Source of the DNA: Lotus japonicus
Taxonomy: Eukaryota > Streptophyta > Magnoliopsida > Fabales > Fabaceae
Assembly (NCBI RefSeq): GCF_012489685.1
Contig: NC_080041.1
Location: 96,223,090 to 96,287,089 of the forward strand
Direction of reading: 5' to 3'
Length of the DNA: 64,000 bases
Shown here: in pieces, positions 1 to 12,500 of the stretch
How positions within the stretch are numbered: the stretch's first letter is position 1
How the letters are laid out: each line of letters begins with the position of its first letter
Translations under genes and position numbers: made by a program
Notes under the pieces: model-generated
The model's input: only the letters and a program-made list of their open reading frames with translations
Told to the model about the DNA's origin: nothing
Database searches by the model: none

Positions 1-514
1 TTAAATTATCCAATTTAGTATTGGTAGGCCGAAAAAAATGGGATTTTTTTTGTTGATTTGAAATTCAAATTTTATAATAAATTATTTATGACATTATCAA
101 CATCATTACTTGATTAATGACTATTACAAAGTTACTAAAATAACATACATTTGTTATTTATTAAATTCAAAAATATTTTCTAAAATTAAATCATTTAATC
201 TAATTTTATAGTAATTTAAAATTTGAAATTAATACAAATTTCTAATTTTGAATATGTAGAAATGGTAATGGAAATTTCGAATTTAAGTTTATTCCTGTAT
301 TTCAAAGTCAAACTTTGAATTCAATTCTATCCATATATTTTTAATTTAAATTCTGAACAAAGGTGAAAACAACTATTTAGTATTTATAACATACATGTTG
401 ACAAAAAGTAATGTAATTATAACATTGTAAAGACTGCCATTTATAATTTTGTTATTAATTCCTTGGTTAACATGATAGTCCCGGCTTTCATGTATAAATG
501 AAGGGATACAACAG
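1..514. other. AT-rich intergenic sequence, no gene seen
   Basis: Very AT-rich sequence upstream of the F-box relic. A short ORF on the minus strand overlaps the F-box exon and looks like a shadow. I see no repeat ends or RNA gene here. Confidence 0.5.
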
Positions 515-2270
515 ATGTTAGAAATGGCCACTATTATATTCTTGGACGATATTTCAATTGTTGAAATTTTCGTTTCGTCTCTTTCATTGCTGCACTCTTT
601 ACTCTCCATTATTCTTTCCTTGATACCGTTCAAGGAAGCGGTAAGAACCTCAATCCTCTCTAAAAGTTGGATAGATGTTTTTAAGTCGATATCCAACATT
701 GTTTTTGATGAAGTGTATTTTGTGAAAGATGGTCAAACTTATCGAACCAGACAAGCTCAAAGAAAGGCTTTTCTAGAGTTCATGAGGCTTTGGATTGATA
801 ATCACACAGAGACTCTCATTGATAAGTTCTCTTTGAGATTATCAATGCCAGGAAAAGCTAAGAGGGTTGTGAGAAAATGCATTGCCTTCGCCACAAAACA
901 CGGGGTGAAGGAGTTGAGTTTGGAATTTTGTGATCCAATGTTGGATTATTATTTTACAACTAGTTCTATTAATCATGTGGCGTTGTTTGAATTGCCGAGA
1001 CATGTTTATGGCCACACTTGCCTCGAATCTTTGAAGTTGTTTTCATGTAGCTTTATTGAGACTCAGTTAAGCCACTCAAAGTAATTTATTTGGGTTGGAT
1101 GGAAGTGCAGCTCAGTACTATTAAGGCATTATTGTCAAATTGTGAGGCGCTTGAAAGTTTAAGTCTCAAGAGGTGTTGGAATTTAGATGACTTTGATCTA
1201 AGGGAGGAGAACCGAAAGTTGAGAAATTTGGTCGTGGACAGATGCATGTTTAGATCCAATAATATTTATTTTATAGTCAATGCTCCAAACTTAAGACATT
1301 TCTATTATTCCGGGTTGAATAATAACTTTTTGGTCATAGACGTACGCTCCCTTGTTATGGAAGAGGAAGTTATTGAGTTCTGCATTGAGTTTGAAGGACA
1401 CACTCTTTTTCTCTACAAGTTAGTGGAAGATATCTCAGGTGTTAGTGTTTTGACTGCGTGCAATTACTTCCTTCAGGTATGTTATATCTTTTTTCTTTGG
1501 AATATAGTGATTTTTTCGTTTGGCTCCACTAAAACATGTAATAAGAAAATTATACTGTCTAACATGTTGTGTTGATTTAATATGCAAAGGTTATTCCCAC
1601 TGGCGGGTGTTTTCTCTGAATGTCACGTAGCTTGAACGTGAAGAGTTTGATAATGGAAACCTCTTTGGATCAAAACGAGTTCTTAGGAATCACGTTCTTA
1701 CTTAATAGATGCTTTGAATTAGAGCATCTCACTATCAAATTGAGTCACCGAAAGAAATATGTGGTGAGTATTTCATAGATAACTTTTTTGGAGAAGATGA
1801 TATGAAAGTGGGATAATTATAATATTTGAATATTACTATTCTAATAAAAAAAATCCCATGCGAAGCGACTGTCCCTTTTTGTATGTGTTTAAGTGGTTTT
1901 GTCTCTATGTGTGCATTTAGTAGCTAAGTTTTGTTGTTTATGTTTGTAGGATTATGAGTTACCAGACAACTGTAACCTTGAGAAGTTTTGGACTGATCAT
2001 GCAAGAGCTTATACATGCATGGTATATACTCTTAGAACGGTGGAGATTGAGGGCTTTAAAGGATCAACGAATGAGATTCATGTGCTTACCTATTTAATCA
2101 CTACCGAGAGAGTCTTGAGGAAAATAACTATCAACATATCAAAGGATCATGTTGCAGATCAAGATGGGATATTGGATTCATACTTTCGTGACATGACAAA
2201 AATGTTAATGATTCAAAAGGCCTCAAGAGATCTAGAAATTGTAATTTGTTTAGGAAAAACATGTGTATAA
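515..2270 (+). pseudogene. F-box / LRR / FBD-domain protein, decayed
   Basis: Plant F-box/FBD/LRR proteins are substrate receptors of SCF ubiquitin ligases. The F-box remnant is visible as LSLIPFKEAVRTSILSKSW, followed by degenerate leucine-rich repeats (for example CLESLKLFSCSF, LESLSLKRCWNL) and a C-terminal FBD-like region (LRTVEIEGFKGSTNEIH). The exon plan I can follow is 515-1476, 1590-1763 and 1950-2270, all with GT-AG borders in phase 0. Two lesions break it. A one-base frameshift lies at about 1080, where the frame ending SHSK-stop resumes one frame over as VIYLGWMEV. An in-frame TGA lies at 1617-1619 in the second exon. The N-terminus before the F-box is also unlike the family's usual start. 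Such genes form large, fast-decaying families in legumes, so a dead copy is unsurprising. An annotation pipeline might instead report two or three short genes here. Confidence 0.72.
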
Positions 2271-2834
2271 ACCAATGAGCGTATATACACCTTAAGCAAG
2301 AAGAAAAAGGTATATGAAAATAAGAGAGATGTAAAAATAAAATTAAGCTAAATGGGTTGAGTGTTAAGTCATGATGATTGATTCGCTAATGAATGTTTGA
2401 GAGTACTGTTATTTTTTTAAAATAAAGTTGCTTTAATTTTTCTTTAATTATATAATTTTATGGTGCTTAATTGGTTGTTAAAACTTATCATGACCAACTT
2501 TACACTTGTAAGGATCAATATTTTTTTAAATCAGACCTGTAATTGTACCGGTTGAAGCACATGGTTTGAGGTTCAAAGGTTTAGTTGTGGTCAATCCTTG
2601 AATAATAATTCTTAAAAGCATATACTATGTATTATCATAAAATTATAATTAATATCATAACTTTATTAAAAATAATTAAAGTTACATATTATTTATAATG
2701 ATTATTAGTTTGGGATAAGCATTTGAATTTGTGTAGTCTTTGGATAATTTCTCAAGATAGGCATTTTGTAAAGTCTTCATAATAATATTTCAAGTATGGT
2801 GATTTATTTGATGCTGTTATGATTTACATAATAA
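2271..2834. other. Intergenic, nothing recognised
   Basis: AT-rich sequence between the F-box relic and the Helitron end. No ORF or repeat end can be supported. Confidence 0.4.
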
Positions 2835-4435
2835 CTAGATATTATACCCGTGCGTTGCACAGGTTTCTTTACAACATTCTTAACATTAAATAACAATGAT
2901 TATAGTTTAAATTATTACATAAATATTAAAATATTTTTATCTTAAAAGAAATAATAATAATTGTGTTCAACATTTCAATCATTTCAAAAAAAAGGAGTTT
3001 TCAATAAATATTATTAGAGTTCTCTTTGCAAATAAATTAATATTACTCAAATTTAATAATTAATATTTGATAATCGGCATTGGATCATTTTAAAAAATTA
3101 ATTATTTATTTATTTAATAATGTGAAAAATATTATTAAAAAACAAATTAATAAGTTATTAATAAATATTATGAAAAAATTAAGCAATAAGTTTTTAATGC
3201 CATCAAAAAAGTTGTTTTACCATTTTTTCGTACTTTTTACAAAGAAAGTCATTTTTAGGACACAATTTCCCAAACAGGTTTACACATGTTAAAATTGAGA
3301 AAAGGAAAGTAATGTCATATTTTTCAACTATTATAAGATATAAGTACAATAGATTAAGTATTATATAGAAAATTTATATTTATTCAACTTTTGTCATATA
3401 TAATTAACTTATCTATTAACATTGCTCAAAATCGTTTTTACTAATATATAATAAGAACATAAAATTATATTGAGATTTTTTCGTCAAATAAAACACACAT
3501 ACATTATAGTTAATAGTAAATACTAAATACCTTATAGTGTCATTTTTATATTTAATTTTTTTTATCTAAAATATTTATTTCTAACATTATTTTGTCATTA
3601 ATCAACTTTAATTTTAGTTATTTTTTCCTAATGCAAAATTGAAGTCAATTTTTATGTTTTTGAATATTATTATTCAATTTAGGTAGTTTAATTACTTTTA
3701 AAAATACAATTTCTTTCAGTTTTTTATTTTATTATTTAATATATTAATTACAAAGAAACTTGCTATTGCTTCCTTTATTTTAATGCAAAGGTAGGAAGAT
3801 TTTACTGCTTAATATTATTAATTAATTTTTTATGATAATTAAATTAAAAAAATAAATGACTATGACTAATATATATTTTTTAAATATTTTTGTATATAAT
3901 TAAATATTTTATTAAATCAGTATATTAACGCGTATTAACCTTAATTCCTACCTCAAATAAAAGCGTAGTTTTTGTTTATTAGAGTGTTTTGTTTCATTTT
4001 TTTCGCTCTTTTTTAGAGAACTAAAGTGTTATGTTTAAGGAGTCTTTTGTCATGTTCTATTCTACCTTATAACTAACATGAAAAATTAGTTGGTAGTTGA
4101 ATAACTAATTGGTCTAAAAAATTTATTGATAAGTTTTTAGTTTAGTTTAATGTATATCGATCATACAAATAATGTTTTTTTTGGTCTATTTATAGCAAAA
4201 TTTCAATTGAGTTATACATTTTAGTAGGTAGTTGAATAACTAATGACTTAGACAAATTTATTCATTTTTAATATTTAATTTAATTTTTGTAATACAAAGG
4301 AAAATGTTAATAAAAAGGTTTAAAGTAACTTTTACATTTTAGTAGATAAGTGTAAAAAATAGTAATAAATTTGCTCAATACATTAAATACATTTAATACT
4401 TATAGCTCAAGTAGCTTTATATATATATATATAGA
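2835..4435 (-). mobile_element. Non-autonomous Helitron (family shared with 57976-61460)
   Basis: Read on the minus strand, the element starts with TCTATATATATATATAAAGC at 4435 and ends with a hairpin (GTGCAACGCAC, about 2847-2865) followed by CTAG at 2835-2838. TC at the 5' end, a short GC-rich hairpin about 10 nt before CTRR, and no target duplication are the Helitron hallmarks. The flanking bases on the plus strand are A (2834) and T (4436), the expected AT insertion site. The interior is AT-rich without a Rep/helicase ORF, so the element is non-autonomous. Interior stretches around 4210-4270 (minus strand) match about 59620-59690 in the second copy, both carrying the motif TATTCAACTACCTACTAAA. 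Confidence 0.8.
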
Positions 4436-4990
4436 TATGTTAATTTTTGTTGTTGAAAGAATAACATATTAAGTTCGCTCACACTAATGATGGTGCAGCT
4501 TGAGATTTATAGCATGTTGGGATTATTCTTTCATGAGAGAATTTCTTCATTCTCTTGCATGTCCTCAAGTGCTTGGTTGTGTTGACCCATGGTATGGCTA
4601 TTTTTTTTTAGTTATCTTGCATTTAGTTTAATTATTTAATTAAGACATTTTAGTCATTTTTCTTGCATATATGGCTTATTTCATGCATTTTTATATTTTA
4701 AAGTTAATTTAGTATTTTTATAGATTCATGATATTTTATGATTTTTATTGTGTTTTCATAAAGGAGGAGAAGATCAAAATAAGATCGAAAGTGGTTTTGG
4801 AAGATAAAGTTATTTGAAAATAAGATCAAAATTGATTTGGAAGATAAAGTTATTTGAATCGAAGATTATAAACAGATTTCACTAAAGCAACATGACTGTA
4901 TCTTGCGCGGGTTGGTTCTTATAGCATAAACTTTTTCTTGACAATCCGACAAGTCAGATTAAAGATCAATGTGTAATGAACAACATATCA
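4436..4990. other. Intergenic, no gene assigned
   Basis: No coding region is recognised. The sequence continues after the MULE at 5642, so 4436-4999 and 5642-5890 were contiguous before that insertion. The combined stretch could be old retrotransposon debris, but I cannot name it. Confidence 0.35.
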
Positions 4991-4999
4991 AAATTTTAA

Positions 5000-5632
5000 G
5001 GCTTAAATAACCTTTTGGTCCTTGAAATGGTAAAGGGAATCAAATTGAGTCCCTGGAAAATTTTTACACCAAATTGGATCCCTAAAAATGTTTTTTAATT
5101 AAATTATGTCTTTTTGCTCAATGTTGACAGGTCAACGATCCAGTGACAAGCCTAGTCAGTTGAGGATGAACACATGGACATTTTCACATCAATTTTAATC
5201 CATTGAAAAATATTTTAATCAATTTAGTCCATTATCTTCCACCTTCATTTTTTTTGCCTCTAATTTTCTAGGTTCTAAAAGAACAAGGTGAATATGATGA
5301 ACAATATGCTTTTTTTATGGTTTTGAATTTCTGGGTTTAAGGATTTGAGTTATGGAGGAAGTTTAAGAAGGTGGAAGAAGATGAATGTGGAAGAATAAGG
5401 ACTAAAATTGATTAAAATATTTTTTAAGGGACTAAAATTGATGTGAAAAAGTCCACCTGACCATCATCATCTTACTAGGCTTGCCACTAGACTGTTGACT
5501 GGTCAAAATTAAGCATAAGGACTTAATTTGATTAAATAAAAACTTTTTAATGACCCAATTTGATGCGAATTTTTTTCAAGGACTAGGTTTGATTTTGTGT
5601 ACAATTTCAGGGGCCAAAAAGGTATTTAAGCC
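5000..5632. mobile_element. Foldback MULE-type element with 9-bp target duplication
   Basis: The two halves are long imperfect inverted repeats of about 250-280 bp. They begin GGCTTAAATAACCTTTTGG at 5000 and end as its complement (AAAAAGGTATTTAAGCC) at 5632. The element is flanked by a perfect 9-bp direct repeat, AAATTTTAA, at 4991-4999 and 5633-5641. Long terminal inverted repeats plus a 9-bp duplication are diagnostic of Mutator-like elements. The 633-bp element has no transposase ORF; the ORF crossing its right end is a chance reading of the terminal repeat. Confidence 0.88.
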
Positions 5633-5641
5633 AAATTTTAA

Positions 5642-6060
5642 TCCAATCGAACGCTTAACGAGTATGCCAACTTCATATATAAGCTCGATTTTTGCGATTT
5701 TTATGATACCTTTTATCATTCTACACCTATTGAACACCTTTTGGAGACACTCTTGAGCAACTGCATCACTTACTTGGTAGAGAGACCCTCAGGGGCTGGT
5801 GCTTGGGAACCATAAAAGAAGGTGATAGCTTCTCCGGACGATCATGATTCTGTTCTAACTTGGATTCTACTCTTTTTTATTACTAGTTAGGCAAGTTAAA
5901 ACATTAAAAAAGTGAAACAAGAAAGCAAGTAGAAGAGGCAAGTCCATCTAGTAAACCGACAAATGGTGGAGTTAAAGCCGTTGGATTTTCTGGGTCGAAA
6001 TGCAAAACATGTCGTGAACATTACATAATGCAAAGCAAACGCTAAAAACTCGCATCGACA
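5642..6060. other. Intergenic / promoter side of the coiled-coil gene
   Basis: No gene recognised. The right part (about 5900-6060) lies directly upstream of the presumed first untranslated exon of the coiled-coil gene and should contain its promoter, but I cannot point to a convincing TATA box. Confidence 0.35.
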
Positions 6061-6215
6061 CAACACAACAACGCATTGCTTCTCTTCTCTTCTCTTCTCA
6101 CTCACTGAACCACCCACCTTCATCACCGTTTCTCTGCATTTCCAGATTACGCTAACTCACACAACCCCTCTTCATTCATTCCTTCCATCAACAACGCTTT
6201 CCAGATTCCTTACAT
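6061..6215 (+). promoter_or_regulatory. Probable 5'UTR exon of the coiled-coil gene (CT-rich leader)
   Basis: This CT-rich leader contains a TTCTCTTCTC run near 6080 and ends at a consensus donor, CAT|GTAAGC, at 6215/6216. The matching acceptor is a pyrimidine-rich TTTTAG near 6522-6529, leaving a short leader before the ATG at 6589. A leader intron just upstream of the ATG is common in plants. The transcription start itself is not visible, so the left edge is a guess. Confidence 0.45.
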
Positions 6216-6588
6216 GTAAGCGTTTTCATCAATAATTTTTCATTCACTGTTTTTGTTTTTAATTTCATCAAATTCGTCAACTTTTTGGTTTTAGATTTGA
6301 GATTTCGTGATGCCCATTATTTGTAACTGGTAACTGCAAGCTAAGATTTGATTTTTTTGTTTGTTTTTTTGGTTTTGGGTACGTTATGATGAATTATGAT
6401 TTAATGTGAATCTGGGTTTTTGATTCTGAACTTGGATTTGGATTGCATTTGAGGTTTTATCATTTCTGGTGGCAAGTTACTAGACTTTTAAATCTGAAAA
6501 TTCTCTTTTTGTTTTGTTTTAGTTTTAGGTTTGTGGGTGTGTGATTAGTGCCTCTTAGAAGTTGGAATAGAGAATTTGAGCTGGGAGG

Positions 6589-9500
6589 ATGGAGGATGAC
6601 AAGAGAAAGAGGAAAAACAAGAAGAAGAAGGGAAAGCAAAGTAAGAATGTGGAGAATGGGGTTGGAGAAGCAGCTACTAGGGATCAGAATCTGGTGAGCA
6701 ATAATGTTAAGGACGAGCGAACTGATGTTTCTGAGACTGCAGCGAACTCGAATGGGGTTGGAGAAATGTCAACTAGGGATCAGAATTTGGCTAGTGATGG
6801 CAAGGATGAGCCTGCTCCTCCTTTGGAGACTGCTAATGAGGCACATGAGCAAAGTGTGAATTGGAATGGGGTTGTGGAAGTACCAAACGGAGATCAGAAT
6901 GTGGCGACAAGTGGAAAGGATGAGCTTAATCAACCAACGGAGTCTGCAGACAGGCAAAGTACTAATGTTGATTCGAATGGAGTCAATGGACATCTGCCAA
7001 ATGGTAAAGAATGTGTAAGTTTTCCTTCAGTCAATATAGATTCCCACTTCCCATAGATGTTTAGAGGTCCATGCTTGTGCCTTGTGATAAGTGCTGTATT
7101 TTTAAATATTGGTTCACTTCACAAAGTGAACCGTGTTTTCCCCAGCTATTGTTATCATTTTTCATTGGGACATATAAATGTAGTGTAAACTTCTTATTCC
7201 TGCTTCAGTTTCTGAATGTAGTTTCTAGGCCCGTGTGACTAATTATAGGAGCTATTTATGGCCAAAACATCAATATGATATTTCACTATTGATCAAATTG
7301 GGCAGTCTTTTCCTTTTATTACAATGTAATGTTTTTGTTTTTGGTCTTTCCTAGTCCTACGTGTACTAGGTAGTGATCTTGCATAACACACTGCAAAACA
7401 AAACTTCACTTGAAAATTACTTTTACTTAAGCATTCCCGCACATGATACTCTTTCTTCCGATTAGATCTGTTCTTGTCGAAAATAATTGTACACTGGTTA
7501 TACAAACAGGTTCATAAAAAATTGGATCTCCCTTGTTCCCTCTGTATCTCCTGTTTTAGTTGAGTCTTTGTGGACATGAGTGTATTGCCAAACTAAGTGA
7601 AACTGCCTTTTGACAGGCCACCTCAGAAGAGACAATTAAAACATTGGGAAATGAAAATGATATTCTCAAACAGAACGCTGTAAGATGTTCAAGTTTAATT
7701 TTTCATATACATGCTAGGATGTTCTGTAGTTTCATATATTTCATATGCATAGCCTATCTTTCCACAGGTCACATCAGACGAAACAATTGGAAAATTGAAA
7801 GGAGAAAATGCTATGCTCATTCAGAAAGAGGTCATATTTTACCAAAGAAATTTCCGTCCTTTGTTTTAGAACCTATGTTTCCATGTTTTTATAACTTGTT
7901 CAGCATACCATTCCACAGACCACTTCAGAAGAGACAATCAAGAAACTAAAAGAAGAAAATGATACATACATTCAGAAAGAGGTAATATTTGATCTGAGAA
8001 TTATCTTCCTTTGTTTTATTACATCTCAATGTTTTTATAATATGTGCTGTGTATCTCACTCAGGCCATATCAGAAGACATAATCAGGAACTTAAAAGCAG
8101 AAAATGCTATGCACATTCAGAAAGAGGTAATATTGTATCTGAGAATTTCCTGTCCTTTGTTTTAGCAACTTTGTTTCAATGTTCTTATAACATGTACAAC
8201 TCATCATGTCATAGGCTATATCGGAAGAGACAATCAGAAAATTGAAAGAACAAAATGACATACATATGCAAAAAGAGGTAATACATTTTAAATTTCACCC
8301 GAGTGACATTTATTCTTTTTCTACGGTCTCTATCTCGCTATTTTCTTTAAACACATATACTCTATCTTTCCACAGGTTGCATCAGAAGAGACCACCAGAA
8401 AATTGAAAGAACATGATATGCGTGTTCAGAAAGAGGTAGTGTTTTACCTAGAACTATAAGCATCTATCCTTTATTTGAGAACTTATGTTTATGACATTTA
8501 CTGCCTATCATTCCACAGGCCATATTAGAAGATACAATTAGAAAGTTGAATGAAGAAAATGATATGCACATGAAGAAAGAAGTAAATTAAAGTTTATCTG
8601 ACAAATATCTCTTTTTTAATGTTTAGCTTGCAATCTTCTCTTTACTCATATAGCATATCTTAAAACAGGCCATATCAGAAGAGACAATAAGCAAATTGAA
8701 AAAAGAAAATGCATTCCACATTCAGAAAGAGGTAATTTTATTTTGAATTTCATCTTTGAGATTTTTATTTTTTTCATTTTTTTAATTGCTCAAATCACTA
8801 AAATTCTTTAGTATGATTGCCTATAACCAATCTATCCACAGGCCATATCAGAGGAGACAATTAAAAAACTGAAAGAAGAAAATGATGAACATGTTTATAA
8901 AGAGGTAATATATTGTAAGTTTTATCAGAGATATTAATTTAACTGCTCATGTTGCAGCTTTATATTTACTTTCTCAACAGGCAGTCCAGATGGAAATCCT
9001 AGAGAAAAAGGCTAACAGTGAGCTTTGTTTCTAATAAAATCTCTTATAAGTTTTTTCATCTATACCATTTGTTTTGCCTTTCTTTTACAGGTTACCTTGG
9101 AAGAGTTAATAAAAAAATTACAAGCTGAAAAAGAATTGCAGACACAAAAACAGGTAATTAAATTGAACAGTTTTGATGAATGTTTGGATGGCTCTTATAT
9201 CATGTTTGGGAAAGATTAATTTTGGGGAAATAACTATCTTTTTCTAAAAGCTCTATCTGGGAGATGCAAAAGAAAATCGATTATTACCTCATAATGAGCT
9301 AATCCAAATTATGTTATTCTTGTATATGTTTAGCCACTGACTGTACAGTGGATTATCTGCAGACTGAATTGGAAATGAAAATCGCACAATTACAGGGAGA
9401 GAATAATTCCTTAATTCAAAGAGAGGTGAGTGATTCTATGTATACTTTAAATGATTTAGGAGTATTGATTTAGAGAAATCTTTATTAAATGGTATATCAT

Positions 9501-12500
9501 GTGCAGGCTGGATTGGTCGAAAAAACCAACCTGTTGCTGAATGAAAAGGTTGTTTTGAGCTTGAAAGGGGTAATAATTTCTTCATTACTTTGTCGTTTCC
9601 TACACTACACCCACTATTTATTTAACCTTAACTGATCCCCACTCTCATGGTGTGCAATATTTTGTTTTTCTAAATGGAAATTGATTTGAAATTTTAAATC
9701 CAATATATATTGTTCCACAGGAGAGTTTAGAGCGGAAAATAAATCTTTTGGAGAGCGATTTGAGTTCTTTTAGTGAGAAAGAGGTAATAACTTGTCTATT
9801 CTCTCATATTTTATTGTATGGAATATATTGTTTGCTTAATTAACACTTTAACTTTCATAGTAGGTTAGGTATTATGTAACCAAAAAAAGATTAGGTATTG
9901 TTAGTACCTGATCTTGAACTGGTAAAAAACATATTAAGCATGTAATTGAATTTGGGTTGCACAGTTTTAATGAATGTGTGGACGGCTCTTATGTGTCATT
10001 CAAAATTTATTATCCCTATATATGTTTAACTACTGACTGTGATATTTGACTTGATTATCTGCAGTCTGGTCTGGAAATGAGAATAGCACAATTGCAGAGA
10101 GAGAATGATTCCTTGATTCAAAAAGAGGTGATTGACTTGTTTATTTTTTTAAGTTTGAGACCATTTAGCTTTAGAAATTATTTATCAACGTACTTAATAT
10201 CATATGCAGGCTGAATTGGTGGGAAAAACCAATCAGTTGCTGAATGAAAAGACAGTTTTGAGCCTCAAAGGGGTAAGAATTTCTTTATCAACTTTGTGAG
10301 TTCCTACATTCAGTGTTTATTTAACTTCATCTGACCCCGTCTCCATCTCTCATGGTGTACAATATTTTGACCTTTTTTTTTGATAAATGAAAATTTGGCT
10401 GAAACTGCAAATCCAATATACATTGTTTACAGGAGAGTTTAGAGCAAAAAGTAAATCTTCTGGAGAGTGATTTGAGTTCTTTTGTTGAGAAAGAGGTAAT
10501 AACTTCTCTATTATCTAATATTCTATTGACTTATTGTGTTGAATATATTGTCTGCTTAATAATTATCACCCTTAACTTTCATATAGTAGATTATTGTAAT
10601 TTGTCGGCATCCAATCTTGACTAAATAAATAAAGTATGATCAATGTAAAATTAGATAAAGTCAAAGTTTTTTCCCTTCTTTCTGAATTCGAAGTAAATCC
10701 TCAAGGCCCAAGCCAATCCCTTGTCACGATCCAAAACTCCCTGATACCATCTAGTTTTACGGTGTTCAGATTCAAGAATCTAGATTCCAGATACCTTTCT
10801 GTTTGATGGTAATTTGGGCTTTGTTTGGAAAATAAAAAGATTGTTTGATTGAAGAAATAAAGGTTGTTTTGAAATTAGGTCAACGGGAAATGAAAATAGA
10901 GAGAAGTTTAGGGCAACTAAGAGTGAGCTCTCTGGGCTAGAGAACAGATGTAAAATTTGGAGAGAAACAAAAGGGAAAATTTAGAGAGAACCGTGCAGAG
11001 GAGTTGAGTCATCTTGGTATCTCATTCTTTAGATTCCAGGTTAGTTTTTTCCCATCACTCTTTGTTGGCTTTACCCCACAGGTTTCAGCAACCCCCATCA
11101 TCTTGCAAGCCTCTCCTCTCCTGCCATAGCCAGCAAGTTTTATTGGTTTAGAAGATAAATTGTATGTACATCTGGCCTTTATACAAGTGCAATTCAGTTA
11201 CTCTTGACCTCTATCCATGTGAATGACAATGGATAAGCAGGAGGCCATAATATTGCAGACTCATAACATGCCCAAGTTTAGTTCTAAGTAGTACAGCAAA
11301 TGCTAGAGCATTCTATTATGCCAGCCAAAAGGGGTTTAAAGGAATAAAAATGACTGTATGGTTTGATTAGTGTGAAATGTGAAGATGTGTCCGCAAACTG
11401 TTTGTTCTCAATTTCTTATTTCTTATTTCTTTTTCCTGGATTTGTTATTCTGAAATTGAATGGATAAAAGCAACAAATTTTCATCATCATAGTTTTCTGG
11501 TTGTCTGAGACTGAGGTGAAGAATCAGTAGCATAGTGTTAAATATGTGCTCTCTATTTCTTGTGAATTTGTCCCTTAACAGAGAAATAATGTGTTTTATT
11601 TGTAGAACGCAACTAAAGACATTATTTCAAACCTGAATAGAAGCATCAGCGTGCTACAAGTACAGGTATGTAACTCATATATATACAATTATACATGAGT
11701 ATTTTATATTGAAAAATATAGGAATGTATTATAGATTCTTACTTTTAGGTATTAGTATACGTAATTTCCTCATTATCTTTATGAGTAATAGATAAGCTGG
11801 TAAGTTAATTTGAATCATTATCTTGTAGTGTTCAGTCTTGGAATCAGTTTATAAAAACTTAGAATGGTCTGCCATTGCAAATGTGCCATAACCAGTCTGA
11901 GTATTTTTGTGATCAGAAGAGCAAGTTTCCCTGCATGTGGGTGAAATTACTGAAATTACCAATATAATTATCTCCTCGACTTTTCTTGCTTAGATATTCC
12001 AGCTAACTTTGTCACAATTGTTACTTGTTTTGGTACTTAGTGTCCATTAATGCCTTCGTTTAGGCTAACATTCTTTTGGCAATCTCCATGTGCTTTCCAA
12101 CGTAAATTGTGTTACATTTAATCAAGTTTTCTTTTCTTTTAGTTTCATTATTCATCAACATTGGCTTGATGAATTACGCTCACATAATGTCATTAGGTCA
12201 TGTCCATTTTGTAACAAACCTGTGTTAATTCTGATATGGAAATTAAAAACAAAGTTTTGCAGGTGGCAGAGTTGGAAGAGTTCAGGAGTAATCTTCTGCT
12301 AGAAAACCAGCAGTTGAGGGAAAATGTGTCAGGTCTTCAGTCAACAATCCAGAATCTTGAAAACAGCAGCTCTTCTTCCTTCTCGCTGGATGCATCTTCT
12401 AAGGTTTATTTTTGCTATCCTAATATGGTTAAAATCTACAACAACACATTCATTCGTAGGAAAATAATTTTTTCCTTTAGTTTTGGAAGAAGGAAGGGAC

